Positions 44,147 through 52,707 of a stretch of 64,000 bases of DNA are shown here, piece by piece. The position numbers were made by a program, and so were the translations under genes. Position 1 is the stretch's first letter. The number at the start of each line of letters is the position of its first letter. A model generated the notes under the pieces. It searched no databases, was not told the origin of the DNA, and worked only from the letters and a program-made list of their open reading frames with translations. The stretch comes from Fischerella sp. JS2 (GTDB lineage Bacteria > Cyanobacteriota > Cyanobacteriia > Cyanobacteriales > Nostocaceae). The stretch spans positions 5,519,724 through 5,583,723 of the forward strand of contig NZ_CP135918.1 of the NCBI RefSeq assembly GCF_032393985.1, in the 5' to 3' direction.

Positions 44147-46158
44147 CTCAAATATGTATACCGCCGCAAACTCTGCTCATAGGTTTGTAGCAGTCGCTGT
44201 GATTCCGCTAGTGTAATGCGATTTTCTTCTAAAGCTAATTCGCAACGCTGGCGGATATTTTCTACCATGTCTTCGGAGTCGTATTGTACGTAACTCACTA
44301 CCTCGCTCATCGTATCACCCTTGACTACGTGTTGAATTTGGAAGCCTTTGGGTGTCAATTGGATGTGAATGGCGTTGGTATCACCAAATAAATTGTGTAA
44401 ATTCCCCATAATTTCCTGGTACGCTCCATTCAAGAACATCCCCAAGTAGTAGGGTTCTCCGGCTTTAAACGGATGCAGTTCTAAAACTGACTTGACATCC
44501 CGCAGATCGATAAAGCGGTCAATTTTGCCGTCACTGTCACAGGTGAGGTCTGCTAGAATACCCCGTCGTGTTGGTTCTTGATCTAGACGATGGATCGGCA
44601 TAATGGGAAATAACTGGTCGATCGCCCAACAATCAGGTGCTGATTGAAACACGGAAAGATTTACGTAATAGATAGAAGCCATAATTTTTTCTAGGTCTTC
44701 CAATTCATCAGGTACGTATTCTTCTTTTCTGGTGATATTCAGTATTTTTTGACAGCAAGCCCAGTATAGACGTTCTGCCTTGGCGCGTTCAGTCAGACTT
44801 AAAATTCCCAAATTGAAGCGGCTAATGGCTTCTTCTTTGAATTGGGTGGCGTCGTGGTAAAACTCCTGATAATTTTCTTTGTTAATTGATTGATAAGTTT
44901 CCCAAAGATAAGTGATGATGTGGGATTCCCCATCTTTGGGCGGATCAGGTAATTCTGTCAGAACTTCGCTGGTACTGAGAACGTCAAAAATTAATACCGA
45001 CTGATGAGAAGCGATCGCTCTACCACTTTCACTAATCAGTGTTGGTACAGGTATATTCCGCTCTGAACATGTATCTTTTAACTCTGCCACAATATCATTG
45101 GCATAGTTCTGCATGTTGTAATTTTTGGAAGCATAGAAATTGGTTTGGGAACCGTCGTAATCTACACCCAAACCACCACCAACATCGAGATACTTCATGT
45201 TTGCCCCCAACGCTGCCAATTCTACATAGATCCGGCTAGCTTCTTGGATGGCATCTTTGATGACATTAATGGCAGAAATTTGTGAACCTACATGAAAATG
45301 CAGCAGTTGTAAAGAATCTAACAAATCAGCAGCACGTAACTTTTCCACCGCTTGGATAATTTCCGGAATTGTGAGACCAAATTTAGCGCGATCGCCACTG
45401 GAGGTTCCCCAGCGTCCCATACCTTGGGTGCTGAGTTTCGCTCTCACCCCGACAATTGGCTGAATCCCTAACTGGCGACTGGCTTCAATTACCACATCTA
45501 CTTCTTCTATTTGTTCTAAGACGATAATTGGTGTTTGCCCTAATCTTTGGGCTAGCATCGCCGTTTCAATGTATTCTTGGTCTTTGTAACCGTTGCAAAT
45601 TAATAATGCTCCTGGTGTATCTAGCATCGCCAGGGCGATCATTAATTCTGGTTTAGAACCTGCTTCTAAGCCAAATTGATGGGGTTTGCCAAAACGTACT
45701 AAATCAGCAACCAAATGGCGCTGCTGATTACATTTGACCGGAAATACACCACGATAAATACCAGGATAGTTGTAGCGAGCGATCGCTTTGGCGAAACAAG
45801 CATTTAACCGCTCAATCCGGTCTTCTAAAATATCAGAAAACCGAATCAACATCGGCAGTCCTAGATTACGCTGCTTGAGGGCATTAACCAACTCATATAA
45901 ATCCAGAGAACCGCCGCGATCGCCTTTTGGGGAAACAGTAATATGACCTGCTGCGTTAATGGAAAAATAAGGATGCCCCCAACCTTCAATGCGGTACAGC
46001 GCTTCGCTATCTTCTATTTTCCAAACGCCTGTTCCTTCTTGTATGCTGGCAGGTGGCAGCAGTTTTTTGTGCTTGTGATTTTTCAATTCAGATTTTTTAC
46101 CATTATGGGACGGCGGCTTCACCACCTCATCAGATGCAGCAGTAGAATCAAGACGCAT
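44140..46158 (-). CDS. speA: Biosynthetic arginine decarboxylase
   Basis: A 672-residue PLP enzyme that makes agmatine from arginine for polyamine synthesis. PLP lysine lies in GVFPVKCNQQRHLV (about residue 123), the PLP/glycine loop in LDVGGGLGVDYDGSQ, and LHFHVGSQI and ISESGRAIASHQSVL are conserved. Length is typical. The ATG at 46158 (MRLDSTAASDEV) is preferred; 26 further in-frame codons upstream look like a membrane-like non-conserved extension. Confidence 0.95.
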   Translation of the reverse strand: MRLDSTAASDEVVKPPSHNGKKSELKNHKHKKLLPPASIQEGTGVWKIEDSEALYRIEGWGHPYFSINAAGHITVSPKGDRGGSLDLYELVNALKQRNLGLPMLIRFSDILEDRIERLNACFAKAIARYNYPGIYRGVFPVKCNQQRHLVADLVRFGKPHQFGLEAGSKPELMIALAMLDTPGALLICNGYKDQEYIETAMLAQRLGQTPIIVLEQIEEVDVVIEASRQLGIQPIVGVRAKLSTQGMGRWGTSSGDRAKFGLTIPEIIQAVEKLRAADLLDSLQLLHFHVGSQISAINVIKDAIQEASRIYVELAALGANMKYLDVGGGLGVDYDGSQTNFYASKNYNMQNYANDIVAELKDTCSERNIPVPTLISESGRAIASHQSVLIFDVLSTSEVLTELPDPPKDGESHIITYLWETYQSINKENYQEFYHDATQFKEEAISRFNLGILSLTERAKAERLYWACCQKILNITRKEEYVPDELEDLEKIMASIYYVNLSVFQSAPDCWAIDQLFPIMPIHRLDQEPTRRGILADLTCDSDGKIDRFIDLRDVKSVLELHPFKAGEPYYLGMFLNGAYQEIMGNLHNLFGDTNAIHIQLTPKGFQIQHVVKGDTMSEVVSYVQYDSEDMVENIRQRCELALEENRITLAESQRLLQTYEQSLRRYTYLSS

Positions 46159-46326
46159 TTTCCTGACCTTTATCTTCACCCACGAATTTACAACTATTAG
46201 AGCAAAAAGCACACTAGCAATAGCCTGAAACCCCAAAAAATATTTCAGGGTATTGCGTCATTCAAAATTTAACGTATTCATTCTTCAACGTATATGCACC
46301 AGAAGTTGATTTGTGAGATATTGTTT

Positions 46327-46404
46327 GATTGGTCATTGGTTATTGGTCATTAGTCATTGGTGATTGGTCAATTGACAAATGACAAAGGACAAAGGACAAA
46401 TTAA
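46327..46404. repeat. Heptamer-type tract upstream of ndk
   Basis: ATTGGTC/ATTGGTT/CATTAGT units followed by GACAAATGACAAAGGACAAAGGACAA. The last part is the same material as the insertion inside leuS. Confidence 0.7.
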
Positions 46405-46424
46405 TTCAGTTTGAGGAGATAGCT

Positions 46425-46874
46425 TTGGAACGCACATTTATTGCCATTAAGCCTGACGGTGTACAGCGCAAATTAGCTGGTGAAATTATCCGCCGCTTTG
46501 AAACCAAGGGCTTTACCCTAGTTGGCTTAAAATTTTTGCATGTTAGCCGAGATTTAGCTGAAGCCCACTACGACGTTCACAAGGAAAGACCATTTTTTGC
46601 AGGGTTAGTTGAGTTTATTACTTCCGGTCCTGTGGTCGCAATGGTTTGGGAAGGTGAAGGCGTTGTTGCTGCTGCCAGGAAAATGATTGGTGCAACTAAC
46701 CCCTTAACAGCAGAACCCGGGACAATTCGGGGTGACTTTGGCGTCAATATTGGCCGCAATATCATTCATGGTTCCGATGCTATTGAAACCGCACAGCGCG
46801 AAATTGCCTTGTGGTTTAAGGATGAAGAATTAGTAAATTGGCAACCGCACTCAATACCTTGGTTGCACGAGTAA
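46425..46874 (+). CDS. ndk: Nucleoside diphosphate kinase
   Basis: A 149-residue NDP kinase that transfers the gamma-phosphate between nucleotides through a phosphohistidine. [20 protein letters not shown] at the start, [20 protein letters not shown] in the middle and the catalytic His in [17 protein letters not shown]. It starts at TTG 46425 with a GAGGAG site 5-6 bases ahead, which decides the start. Confidence 0.96.
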   Translation: MERTFIAIKPDGVQRKLAGEIIRRFETKGFTLVGLKFLHVSRDLAEAHYDVHKERPFFAGLVEFITSGPVVAMVWEGEGVVAAARKMIGATNPLTAEPGTIRGDFGVNIGRNIIHGSDAIETAQREIALWFKDEELVNWQPHSIPWLHE

Positions 46875-46881
46875 TTTCAGA

Positions 46882-46993
46882 GGATGAGGGGTGTGAGGGG
46901 TGTGAGGAGAAAAGACTTTATTATATTTTTCAGACTTCCCCCACTCCTCACACTTCCCCCTACTCCTCACACTCCCCCTACTCCTCACACTTC
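46882..46993. repeat. Heptamer-like tract between ndk and the TerC gene
   Basis: GGGGTGTGAGGGGTGTGAGG, then the complementary series of ACTCCTCACACTTCCCCCT units. The final unit includes the stop codon and last codons of the TerC gene. Confidence 0.7.
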
Positions 46994-47725
46994 CTCAACT
47001 TCTTTAGACTGCACTACTTCTGTCTTCTCCAGTTCCGTTACTGATGCAGGCTGGGTGCGTTGGGAAAATCCCCAGGTTAAAATTAGGGCGATCGCAGTAA
47101 TCATCAACCATTGTGGTGGCACTAAATCTTCATTTACTACCCGGATCAAGAGGCGTAATCCTACCAGTGCAACAGTGATATAACCTGCATCCTCTAGGTT
47201 CTTAAATTCATCCAACCACCGGATAAACAAACCTGCCATAAAGCGCAGGGTAATAACACCAATAGTTGTCCCAGTTAGCACAAGCCAAGTTTCCTGAGAA
47301 ACAGCGATCGCAGTGGTGACACTATCCAAAGAAAAAGCTAAATCTGTTAAGGCAATTACGGGGATGACTTGCCACAACGAATGAAAACGGGGGCCGTGAT
47401 GGTGATGTTCTTCGTCTTCTTCAGACGTGAAGTGCTGGAATACTAGCCACAGAAGGTAAGCTGCACCTAGTAACTCAAATTGCCAAAACTGTTGCACCCA
47501 AGTAGCGGTGAGTAGTAAGGTAATTCGTAGGACATAGGCAAAAACTAAACCTATGTTCAACGCTTGCTTTTCAAGCTTTTTGTCTCCCAGTCCTTGAGCG
47601 ATCGCAGCCAGGGCAATAGCGTTGTCAGCAGATAGCACCGCCTCCAAAAACATCAGGATCAGCAAGACTATAGCCGCTTCAATGCTGAGATGAAAGTTAA
47701 GGTAGTCAAAAATTTTGTCTAGCAT
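46985..47725 (-). CDS. TerC family integral membrane protein
   Basis: A 246-residue membrane protein with about seven helices. The TerC signature LEAVLSADNAIALAAIA (residues 28-44) and LTDLAFSLDSVTTAIAV, each with paired Asp and Asn, is present; a His-rich loop EEDEEHHHHGPRFH lies between. TerC proteins are linked to metal (Mn2+) export and tellurite resistance. The substrate is unproven; the His/Glu loop is consistent with metal contact. Its C-terminus (SKEVEEV) is acidic, with final codons in repeat sequence. Confidence 0.88.
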   Translation of the reverse strand: MLDKIFDYLNFHLSIEAAIVLLILMFLEAVLSADNAIALAAIAQGLGDKKLEKQALNIGLVFAYVLRITLLLTATWVQQFWQFELLGAAYLLWLVFQHFTSEEDEEHHHHGPRFHSLWQVIPVIALTDLAFSLDSVTTAIAVSQETWLVLTGTTIGVITLRFMAGLFIRWLDEFKNLEDAGYITVALVGLRLLIRVVNEDLVPPQWLMITAIALILTWGFSQRTQPASVTELEKTEVVQSKEVEEV

Positions 47726-48019
47726 TCCGAGTTTCTCAAGCAGTGAAAATTAAATCAGTGAACAGTGAACAGTAAACAGTTATCAGGCATATGGTAAGAG
47801 ATAAAGAAACACCATTAAAGCATTCAGTCTAAATTAACGAGGAAACCATAACCCCACAAATAAAATTGATAACTACTCACTGATAACTGATAACTGTTAA
47901 AAGTTACCAGTAACAGAGAAATTAATATAAAAAGCGCAATAAATTGCTACCTTAATCAAGCTTAACGTGTAGGCGAGGAATTCTGATGGGAAGATGATGG
48001 TGAATGTGGTTGAGAATGA

Positions 48020-48433
48020 ATGATGAATTTCAAGTTACTTGCCCTTGTTGCCCCTATACTGTTGGCTATGAATATATTGCCTAGCTTAGCTAGAGACACT
48101 TCTCAACAGATAGCGCAAACTGTGAACTGTAACAATCCTCAAACCACACAACAGATGATTATTTGTAGCGATCGCGCCTATAAAGGAGCCGATCAAAAAC
48201 TAAATCAAGTTTATAAAGCTTTGCAGACAAAAATCACCGCCAATCAAAAGAAGAGATTAACTAATGCTCAGCTAGCTTGGATTAAATTTAGAGATACAGC
48301 TTGTGAATTTGAAGCTGGACAATTTGAGGGCGGTACATTAGCATCACCCACCAAACTTAATTGCTTAACTCGGATCACACAGCAACGCACCCAAGATTTG
48401 AATTCATCATTGCAAGAATTAAACAATCGCTAA
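48020..48433 (+). CDS. LprI/DUF1311-family secreted protein
   Basis: A 137-residue protein. A signal peptide (LLALVAPILLAMNILPSLA) ends near residue 25. The mature part shows the LprI pattern: C-N-N-P..TQQMIICSDRAYKGAD, LNQVYKAL, and AQLAWIKFRDTACEFEAG with a conserved C at the end. Family members inhibit lysozyme or are of unknown function. ATGs at 48020 and 48023 are equivalent. Confidence 0.8.
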   Translation: MMNFKLLALVAPILLAMNILPSLARDTSQQIAQTVNCNNPQTTQQMIICSDRAYKGADQKLNQVYKALQTKITANQKKRLTNAQLAWIKFRDTACEFEAGQFEGGTLASPTKLNCLTRITQQRTQDLNSSLQELNNR

Positions 48434-48469
48434 AAGACTCTGGCACGCCATAACTAAGGATAGCGACAA

Positions 48470-48734
48470 TCAATAGATCTGCCCCGCAACAGCAGAAATT
48501 GCCACAGTGTTTGACTGATGCAACTTTTCATGCAGTGTGGCAAGTTCCTTTTCTCGCCCCACAAAGTTAGAATTGCTGGGGTTGGGGATATATTTTAGGA
48601 AGTTTAGCTGCTGGCGTTAACCAAAATTAAATATGGGGTTGTTATGTATCATCAACCTTTTCTATGCCCCAACCAGCAAGTTTGCCACCCAAATATAGTA
48701 CCAGCGCGATCGCTCCAGCTGTCAATAGCTCCAT
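48470..48734 (-). pseudogene. 5' remnant of an NB-ARC/STAND-type gene
   Basis: On the minus strand a 30-codon frame (48734-48642) reads MELLTAGAIALVLYLGGKLA then GWGIEKVDDT, followed at 48616-48470 by RQQLNFLKYIPNPSNSNFVG then REKELATLHEKLHQSNTVAI and SAVAG-QIY-stop. FVGRExELxxLHExL...VAISAVAG is the N-terminal edge of cyanobacterial NB-ARC ATPases; the sequence breaks off at the start of the P-loop (expected AGMGGVGKT). The ATPase, sensor and effector parts are gone. Linking the 30-codon frame to the remnant is inference. Confidence 0.6.
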
Positions 48735-49361
48735 ACACTACTTTTTCCAACAAGACAATACCTTATTAAATACAGGCTCGACATTAAAGATTTCAAAGAA
48801 GTATAAATAACATAACTTATGCTTTTTTGTTGTGAGCGATCGCAACTATTACATATAAATGAGCAACTATAAAACTGCCTTCCCTTTTATATATACAACT
48901 TGGTGTATCCAGTTCATCAGTAAGGGAGATTTATTCAAAATTTTATATTCATCAGCTTCTTTTTAATAATCGCTTAATATTATTAATATGTGTAATTATT
49001 ACTTTCAGATATTTTTATCATAAACTTTTGTAACGCAGGTAACATTTTATCAGAGACTAGATACTCTAAACTTCAGTCCATCCCAAAAATATTCCTACTG
49101 TAATCTAGCTATAGAAAGAGTAAAACCACGATTTTCCCTGTGAAATTACATCTCTAGGTACTGTGTATTAGTAGGTAAATAATTTAGATTCGAGATAGGT
49201 ATTATATATATCGGAAATTAGAAATCAATAAGTGCAAAAGCACACAGTTAAGATTTTTTTTGCTATTTTGTATTTAGTTGAACAGTTATTGATGACTTAA
49301 TAAGCGTCAATATAAATAGAGAATCACAGTAAATAATCCACTTATTGGAGGGGTAATTATT
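48735..49361. other. AT-rich intergenic stretch
   Basis: No gene is supported. One HIP1-like site (48835-48842) is present. The AT content is high around 48950-49330, and the last 60 bases, with TTGGAGGGG just before the ATG at 49362, form a strong leader for the Mo-nitro_C gene. No clear NtcA site (GTA-N8-TAC) could be fixed by eye. Confidence 0.5.
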
Positions 49362-49721
49362 ATGCTTGAAACTGGCAATCAAAATATTATTTTATCAGCC
49401 TTTGTTAATCCCGCTAAAGATAATCATCAATCCCAAATAAAAAATTATTTCAGCAGAACTCAATCTGATTTATTGCAACCATTACGTCAATGGCTTGATT
49501 CCTTAGATATTCAAAATCAAAAATTGGCAAAATTTATTGCTAAATTGATCCCTGCCCAATGTCCTTTTGAGCGGGATATTATTTTATTTGGTCGCAAGGT
49601 TGCCCACATTCCACCCATATGTAAGTTAAACCCGCTTTACGATCAATTTGTTGGCTTGCGTTTTCGGGCTTTGTGTTATTTAGTAGATCAGTGTGGAGAA
49701 GATATTCAATCCTACTGTTGA
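49362..49721 (+). CDS. Mo-dependent nitrogenase family protein (Mo-nitro_C domain)
   Basis: A 119-residue protein with the Mo-nitro_C domain: LRQWLDSLDIQNQKLAKFI then LIPAQCPFERDIILFGRKVA, IPPICKLNPLYDQFVGLRFR and CYLVDQCGEDIQSYC. The family is widespread in cyanobacteria; despite its name it has no shown enzymatic link with nitrogenase. Three conserved Cys at the end suggest metal or disulfide. A TTGGAGGGG ribosome site is before the ATG. It begins a same-strand row with a cupin (21 bp) and a creatininase-like gene. Confidence 0.85.
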   Translation: MLETGNQNIILSAFVNPAKDNHQSQIKNYFSRTQSDLLQPLRQWLDSLDIQNQKLAKFIAKLIPAQCPFERDIILFGRKVAHIPPICKLNPLYDQFVGLRFRALCYLVDQCGEDIQSYC

Positions 49722-49742
49722 AAACATTTAAGCATACAGAGC

Positions 49743-50015
49743 ATGGAAATTCAGATTGAGCATCAACCCAGTCAAAAACGCCTCGAGGAATTGGGTGTAT
49801 CCAAATGGGATATTTGGCACAAAGAAGTCTCCAAATTTCCTTGGACTTATGATTCTCAAGAAATCTGCTACTTTTTAGAAGGCGATGTTATTGTCACTCC
49901 CAACGGCGGACAACCAGTGCAAATGGGCAAAGGGGATTTAGTTACCTTTCCCGCAGGTATGTCCTGTACATGGGAAATTAGAAGCGATGTCAAGAAGCAC
50001 TATTGTTTTGGTTAG
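49743..50015 (+). CDS. Small cupin protein (DUF861/Cupin_3)
   Basis: A 90-residue single cupin domain. The sequence KFPWTYDSQEICYFLEGDVI and MGKGDLVTFPAGMSCTWEIR are the two cupin motifs of the ethanolamine-utilisation/(S)-ureidoglycine aminohydrolase-like branch. Metal-binding His are mostly missing (E in SQEICY). It may bind a small carboxylate or amine; function unknown. It lies 21 bp after the Mo-nitro_C gene and 81 bp before the creatininase-like gene. Confidence 0.8.
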   Translation: MEIQIEHQPSQKRLEELGVSKWDIWHKEVSKFPWTYDSQEICYFLEGDVIVTPNGGQPVQMGKGDLVTFPAGMSCTWEIRSDVKKHYCFG

Positions 50016-50096
50016 TGGTTAGTAGGGGCGCAAGGTTTTGCACCTGTACAGTGGTTAGAATAACCAACAACAACCAACCAACAACAAATAACCAAA

Positions 50097-50843
50097 ATGT
50101 TATTGCATTTAAGTACTTGGCAAGAAGTCGAAGCATATCTGCAAAAATCTCAGGGGATAATTCTCCCGATTGGTTCTACAGAACAACATGGGCCGACAGG
50201 ATTAATTGGTACAGATGCGATTTGTGCAGAAGCGATCGCCCGCGGTGTCGGTGAAGCAACCCAAGCCATAGTTGCACCTACAATCAGTGTTGGCATGGCA
50301 CTGCATCATACTACTTTTCCCGGCACAATTAGTCTGCGCCCCAGCACAATGATCCTAGTTGTGCGAGATTACATCACCTGTTTAGCGAGAGCAGGTTTTA
50401 CCAAGTTCTACTTTATCAATGGACACGGCGGTAACATCGCCACCTTGAAAGCAGCTTTCTCAGAAACTTATGCACATCTAGAAGATTTGCAGATTCCCAA
50501 TGGTCAAAATGTGCGATGTCAAGTTGCTAACTGGTTTATGTGTAGTTCAGTGTTCAAGTTAGCAAAAGAATTATACGGGGATCAAGAAGGTTCCCATGCA
50601 ACGCCAAGTGAAGTGGCGGTAACTCAATTTGTCTATCCAGAAGCAATTAAGCAAGCACCCCTTTCTCCAGAAGTTGGCAAAGGACACAGAATATATGGTG
50701 CCAAAGACTTTCGTCAGCATTACCCAGATGGCAGGATGGGATCAAACCCTGCTTTAGCAACACCCGAACATGGCCAGCAGTTTTATGAATTGGCGGTGAA
50801 AGAACTGAGTCATGGGTATTTGGAGTTTTTGAGCGCAGAATAA
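50097..50843 (+). CDS. Creatininase-family amidohydrolase
   Basis: A 248-residue metal-dependent cyclic amidohydrolase. The metal and substrate motifs are visible: LPIGSTEQHGPTGLIGTDAI (Glu and His, then Asp), the conserved FINGHGGNIATLKAA, and EGSHATPSEVAVTQF (Glu/His). Family members act on creatinine, formamidopyrimidine or similar small amides; a role in cofactor or nitrogen-compound handling is possible. Next to the small cupin, which hints at joint processing of a nitrogen compound, but that is inference. Confidence 0.88.
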   Translation: MLLHLSTWQEVEAYLQKSQGIILPIGSTEQHGPTGLIGTDAICAEAIARGVGEATQAIVAPTISVGMALHHTTFPGTISLRPSTMILVVRDYITCLARAGFTKFYFINGHGGNIATLKAAFSETYAHLEDLQIPNGQNVRCQVANWFMCSSVFKLAKELYGDQEGSHATPSEVAVTQFVYPEAIKQAPLSPEVGKGHRIYGAKDFRQHYPDGRMGSNPALATPEHGQQFYELAVKELSHGYLEFLSAE

Positions 50844-51049
50844 TTATTAGAAAACTCCAAAAATAGCATGTTTGAGTCAAGGGGATCAAAATGATTGAGT
50901 CGCAGAGGTTATCTTAGTTCACTTGCGATCTCGTCACTCATGGTCTACTTTATGCGATCGCCAAACTCTGGAAATCGAAGAAAATCAACAAGCGATCGCA
51001 CAGTTATTGATGGGATTGAGTGTGATAGTATGCCACAAATCCCATTAAC

Positions 51050-51250
51050 TTAGTGAGAGTTTAGCTGTGCCTGAATTACAGATACTATTTTATTTTCCCA
51101 ATCTAGGTCATCAAAATTTATAGCAGTTTCACAAGGACGGGAACGCCGTCGATCCATGTAAACATGAAATGCTTCCTGATCATCCCGATGGGTAAGAATG
51201 TAGCGCTTTAGCTCCTGATCGCTCATTGCTGCATAATTGACTTTTGTCAT
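51050..51250 (-). CDS. DUF6887 family small protein
   Basis: A 66-residue protein MTKVNYAAMSDQELKRYILT then HRDDQEAFHVYMDRRRSRP with a changed C-terminus (INFDDLDWENKIVSVIQAQL). The pattern MSxxELxxYxLxHRxDxEAF is the DUF6887 family of cyanobacteria. Its ATG overlaps the stop codon of the upstream DUF6888 gene (ATGA), a sign of coupled translation. The pair has the layout of a small two-gene module; whether toxin-antitoxin or otherwise is unknown. Confidence 0.75.
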   Translation of the reverse strand: MTKVNYAAMSDQELKRYILTHRDDQEAFHVYMDRRRSRPCETAINFDDLDWENKIVSVIQAQLNSH

Positions 51251-51433
51251 GGTTCAATACTCCCATCCGGTTGAATTTCTAGCTCGATTACTTCATCATG
51301 TCCAGCTAAAACAAAACAGGTTGAGTGTTCGTTCATCAAGACGCACAAGATGGATTGGTTGAAACATTACATTAGTAAGAATATGGCAAAGTCTATATAA
51401 AGTTCTCAGTTGCACCCCCGTCGCTTCTTTCAT
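51247..51433 (-). pseudogene. DUF6888 family gene with a one-base frameshift
   Basis: From the ATG at 51433 the frame gives MKEATGVQLRTLYRLCHILT then NVMFQPIHLVRLDERTLNLF, typical of DUF6888, but then runs to an early stop (CFSWT). If one T is removed from the TTTT run (A-run 51313-51316 on the plus strand), it continues VLAGHDEVIELEIQPDGSIE P and ends at 51247, overlapping the DUF6887 start by ATGA. The rescued sequence is just what the family should have. Frameshift mutation, programmed slippage or a sequencing error are all possible. Confidence 0.7.
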
Positions 51434-51481
51434 ACATTTATCATAATGGACTCAAGCAGAGAATTATAAATGCAACATTGG

Positions 51482-52620
51482 CTAGGTAGTGAAGCGATCG
51501 CACGCTTCAAACCAAGCTTCCAAATCAGCAACAGTAGTAAAATCTAGTAACGCCTCACCTAAATCCTCCAACTCAGTAATTGATAAATTCTGAATGCGTT
51601 CTTGCAATGGCGGACTCACCGAACCAACACGACGGTTTAGTAGTCGCAAAATCAAAGCAGCTTCTCGCTGTCTTCCCTGTTCCAGTCCTTGCTGTATACC
51701 TTCTTCCATCCAACTGGTAACAATTTGCATAACTTCCTCCTGCTGTCTTGGTTCAATCCTAGTAAGTTGCTCCTCAAAGAGTGCTTCTTCTTCGGCGTCT
51801 AATTTGAGGTAGGTATCAATAAACTCAGATATCAACTGTATTTGCGCGGGGTTGAGTCCCAAATTTGCAAGTAACTGGAGTGACACCAACTTGACTGTAG
51901 GGCGTTCTTGAGCATCCATCCGCATTTTTGTCATTAAGGCACTCGCTACGGGATTTTGCTGTTTTACAAAATCCTGCCATTGTAATCTATTTAGCTGAAT
52001 AACTTCGTAATTAAACTCCAATACTCTCTTGTTAGGAAAATCAATGCGATAGGAGTTAGGTTCTGGTATTGTTGGTGTGTCGTGGGGTTGAAGAAGGCAG
52101 GAGGCAGGAGGCTCAGTTGGCAGAAGGTTCAATTTTCCTGGGGGATTCTGACCCCCAGTAATTGTAGACCACCAAATCTGCGATTTGGTGGGGGTCTTAA
52201 ACCCAATTTGGTCAAGGCAAAAGGCATACCTTCAAACTTTTCTTCCCAACTGAGCCTCCTGCCCTGGTGCCTTCTGCCTTGCCCGAAGGGCAGATAAATA
52301 ACAATTGGGTACACTCAGAGAGCATATTTTTCATGCAAGCGAGCAAAATAGTTAAACATTCGCCGCTCAAAACCAGCTTGGGAATAAGATTGGTGTTCGG
52401 TGTGAATGATAAATAAAGTTTGCTGATTTCTCAGTTTAGCTTTCACTACGATATCGAGGATTTTTCGCTCTCCCTCAGTAACATCAGTAAATACTTCTTG
52501 TGGTAGAAACTCTATCGAGTCGGGTTCCCAGTATGCGCTAACATCTGGGAAAAATAGCTCAATAAACTCTGGGAAAAAGTTGGAAAGGAGTTCTTTAAAC
52601 AGGCGGTCGTGGTCAATCAT
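51482..52620 (-). pseudogene. Rpn/DUF4351-type nuclease gene broken by a stop and an insertion
   Basis: The 5' part (52620-52315) reads MIDHDRLFKELLSNFFPEFI then IELFFPDVS...LHEKYAL and stops at TGA (52314-52312). The same frame goes on as VYPIVIYLPF, the expected next strand, then enters a hairpin-rich insert (about 52090-52295), after which DTPTIPEPNSYRIDFPNKRV resumes and continues to 51482. Homologues run YALPVYPIVIxSYDTP..PEPNSY without a break, so both the TGA and the ~200-bp insert are disruptive. The two halves together give a roughly 320-residue Rpn-family protein with GIQQGLEQGRQREAAL near its end. Confidence 0.75.
52104..52261. repeat. Structured insertion with 17-bp inverted ends
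   Basis: GCAGGAGGCTCAGTTGG at 52104-52120 and its perfect complement at 52245-52261 bracket two further hairpins (CTGGGGG..CCCCCAG at 52137-52158 and ACCACCAAATC-TGC-GATTTGGTGGG at about 52169-52194). No coding content. It interrupts the Rpn-family gene and so is probably mobile or mobilised. Confidence 0.65.
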
Positions 52621-52707
52621 TTGTGGATTTTACCGGATTGCCAAATAAAAAGCGATGGAATCTACCTACTGCTCAAAAACCCTCTCCCTGTCCCCAGTCC
52701 CTAACCC

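Noticed and set aside
47726-48019. Possible yybP-ykoY (Mn) riboswitch before the TerC gene
   Set aside because: Only heptamer repeats (AGTGAAC, GATAACT) are seen there; no conserved riboswitch core could be found.
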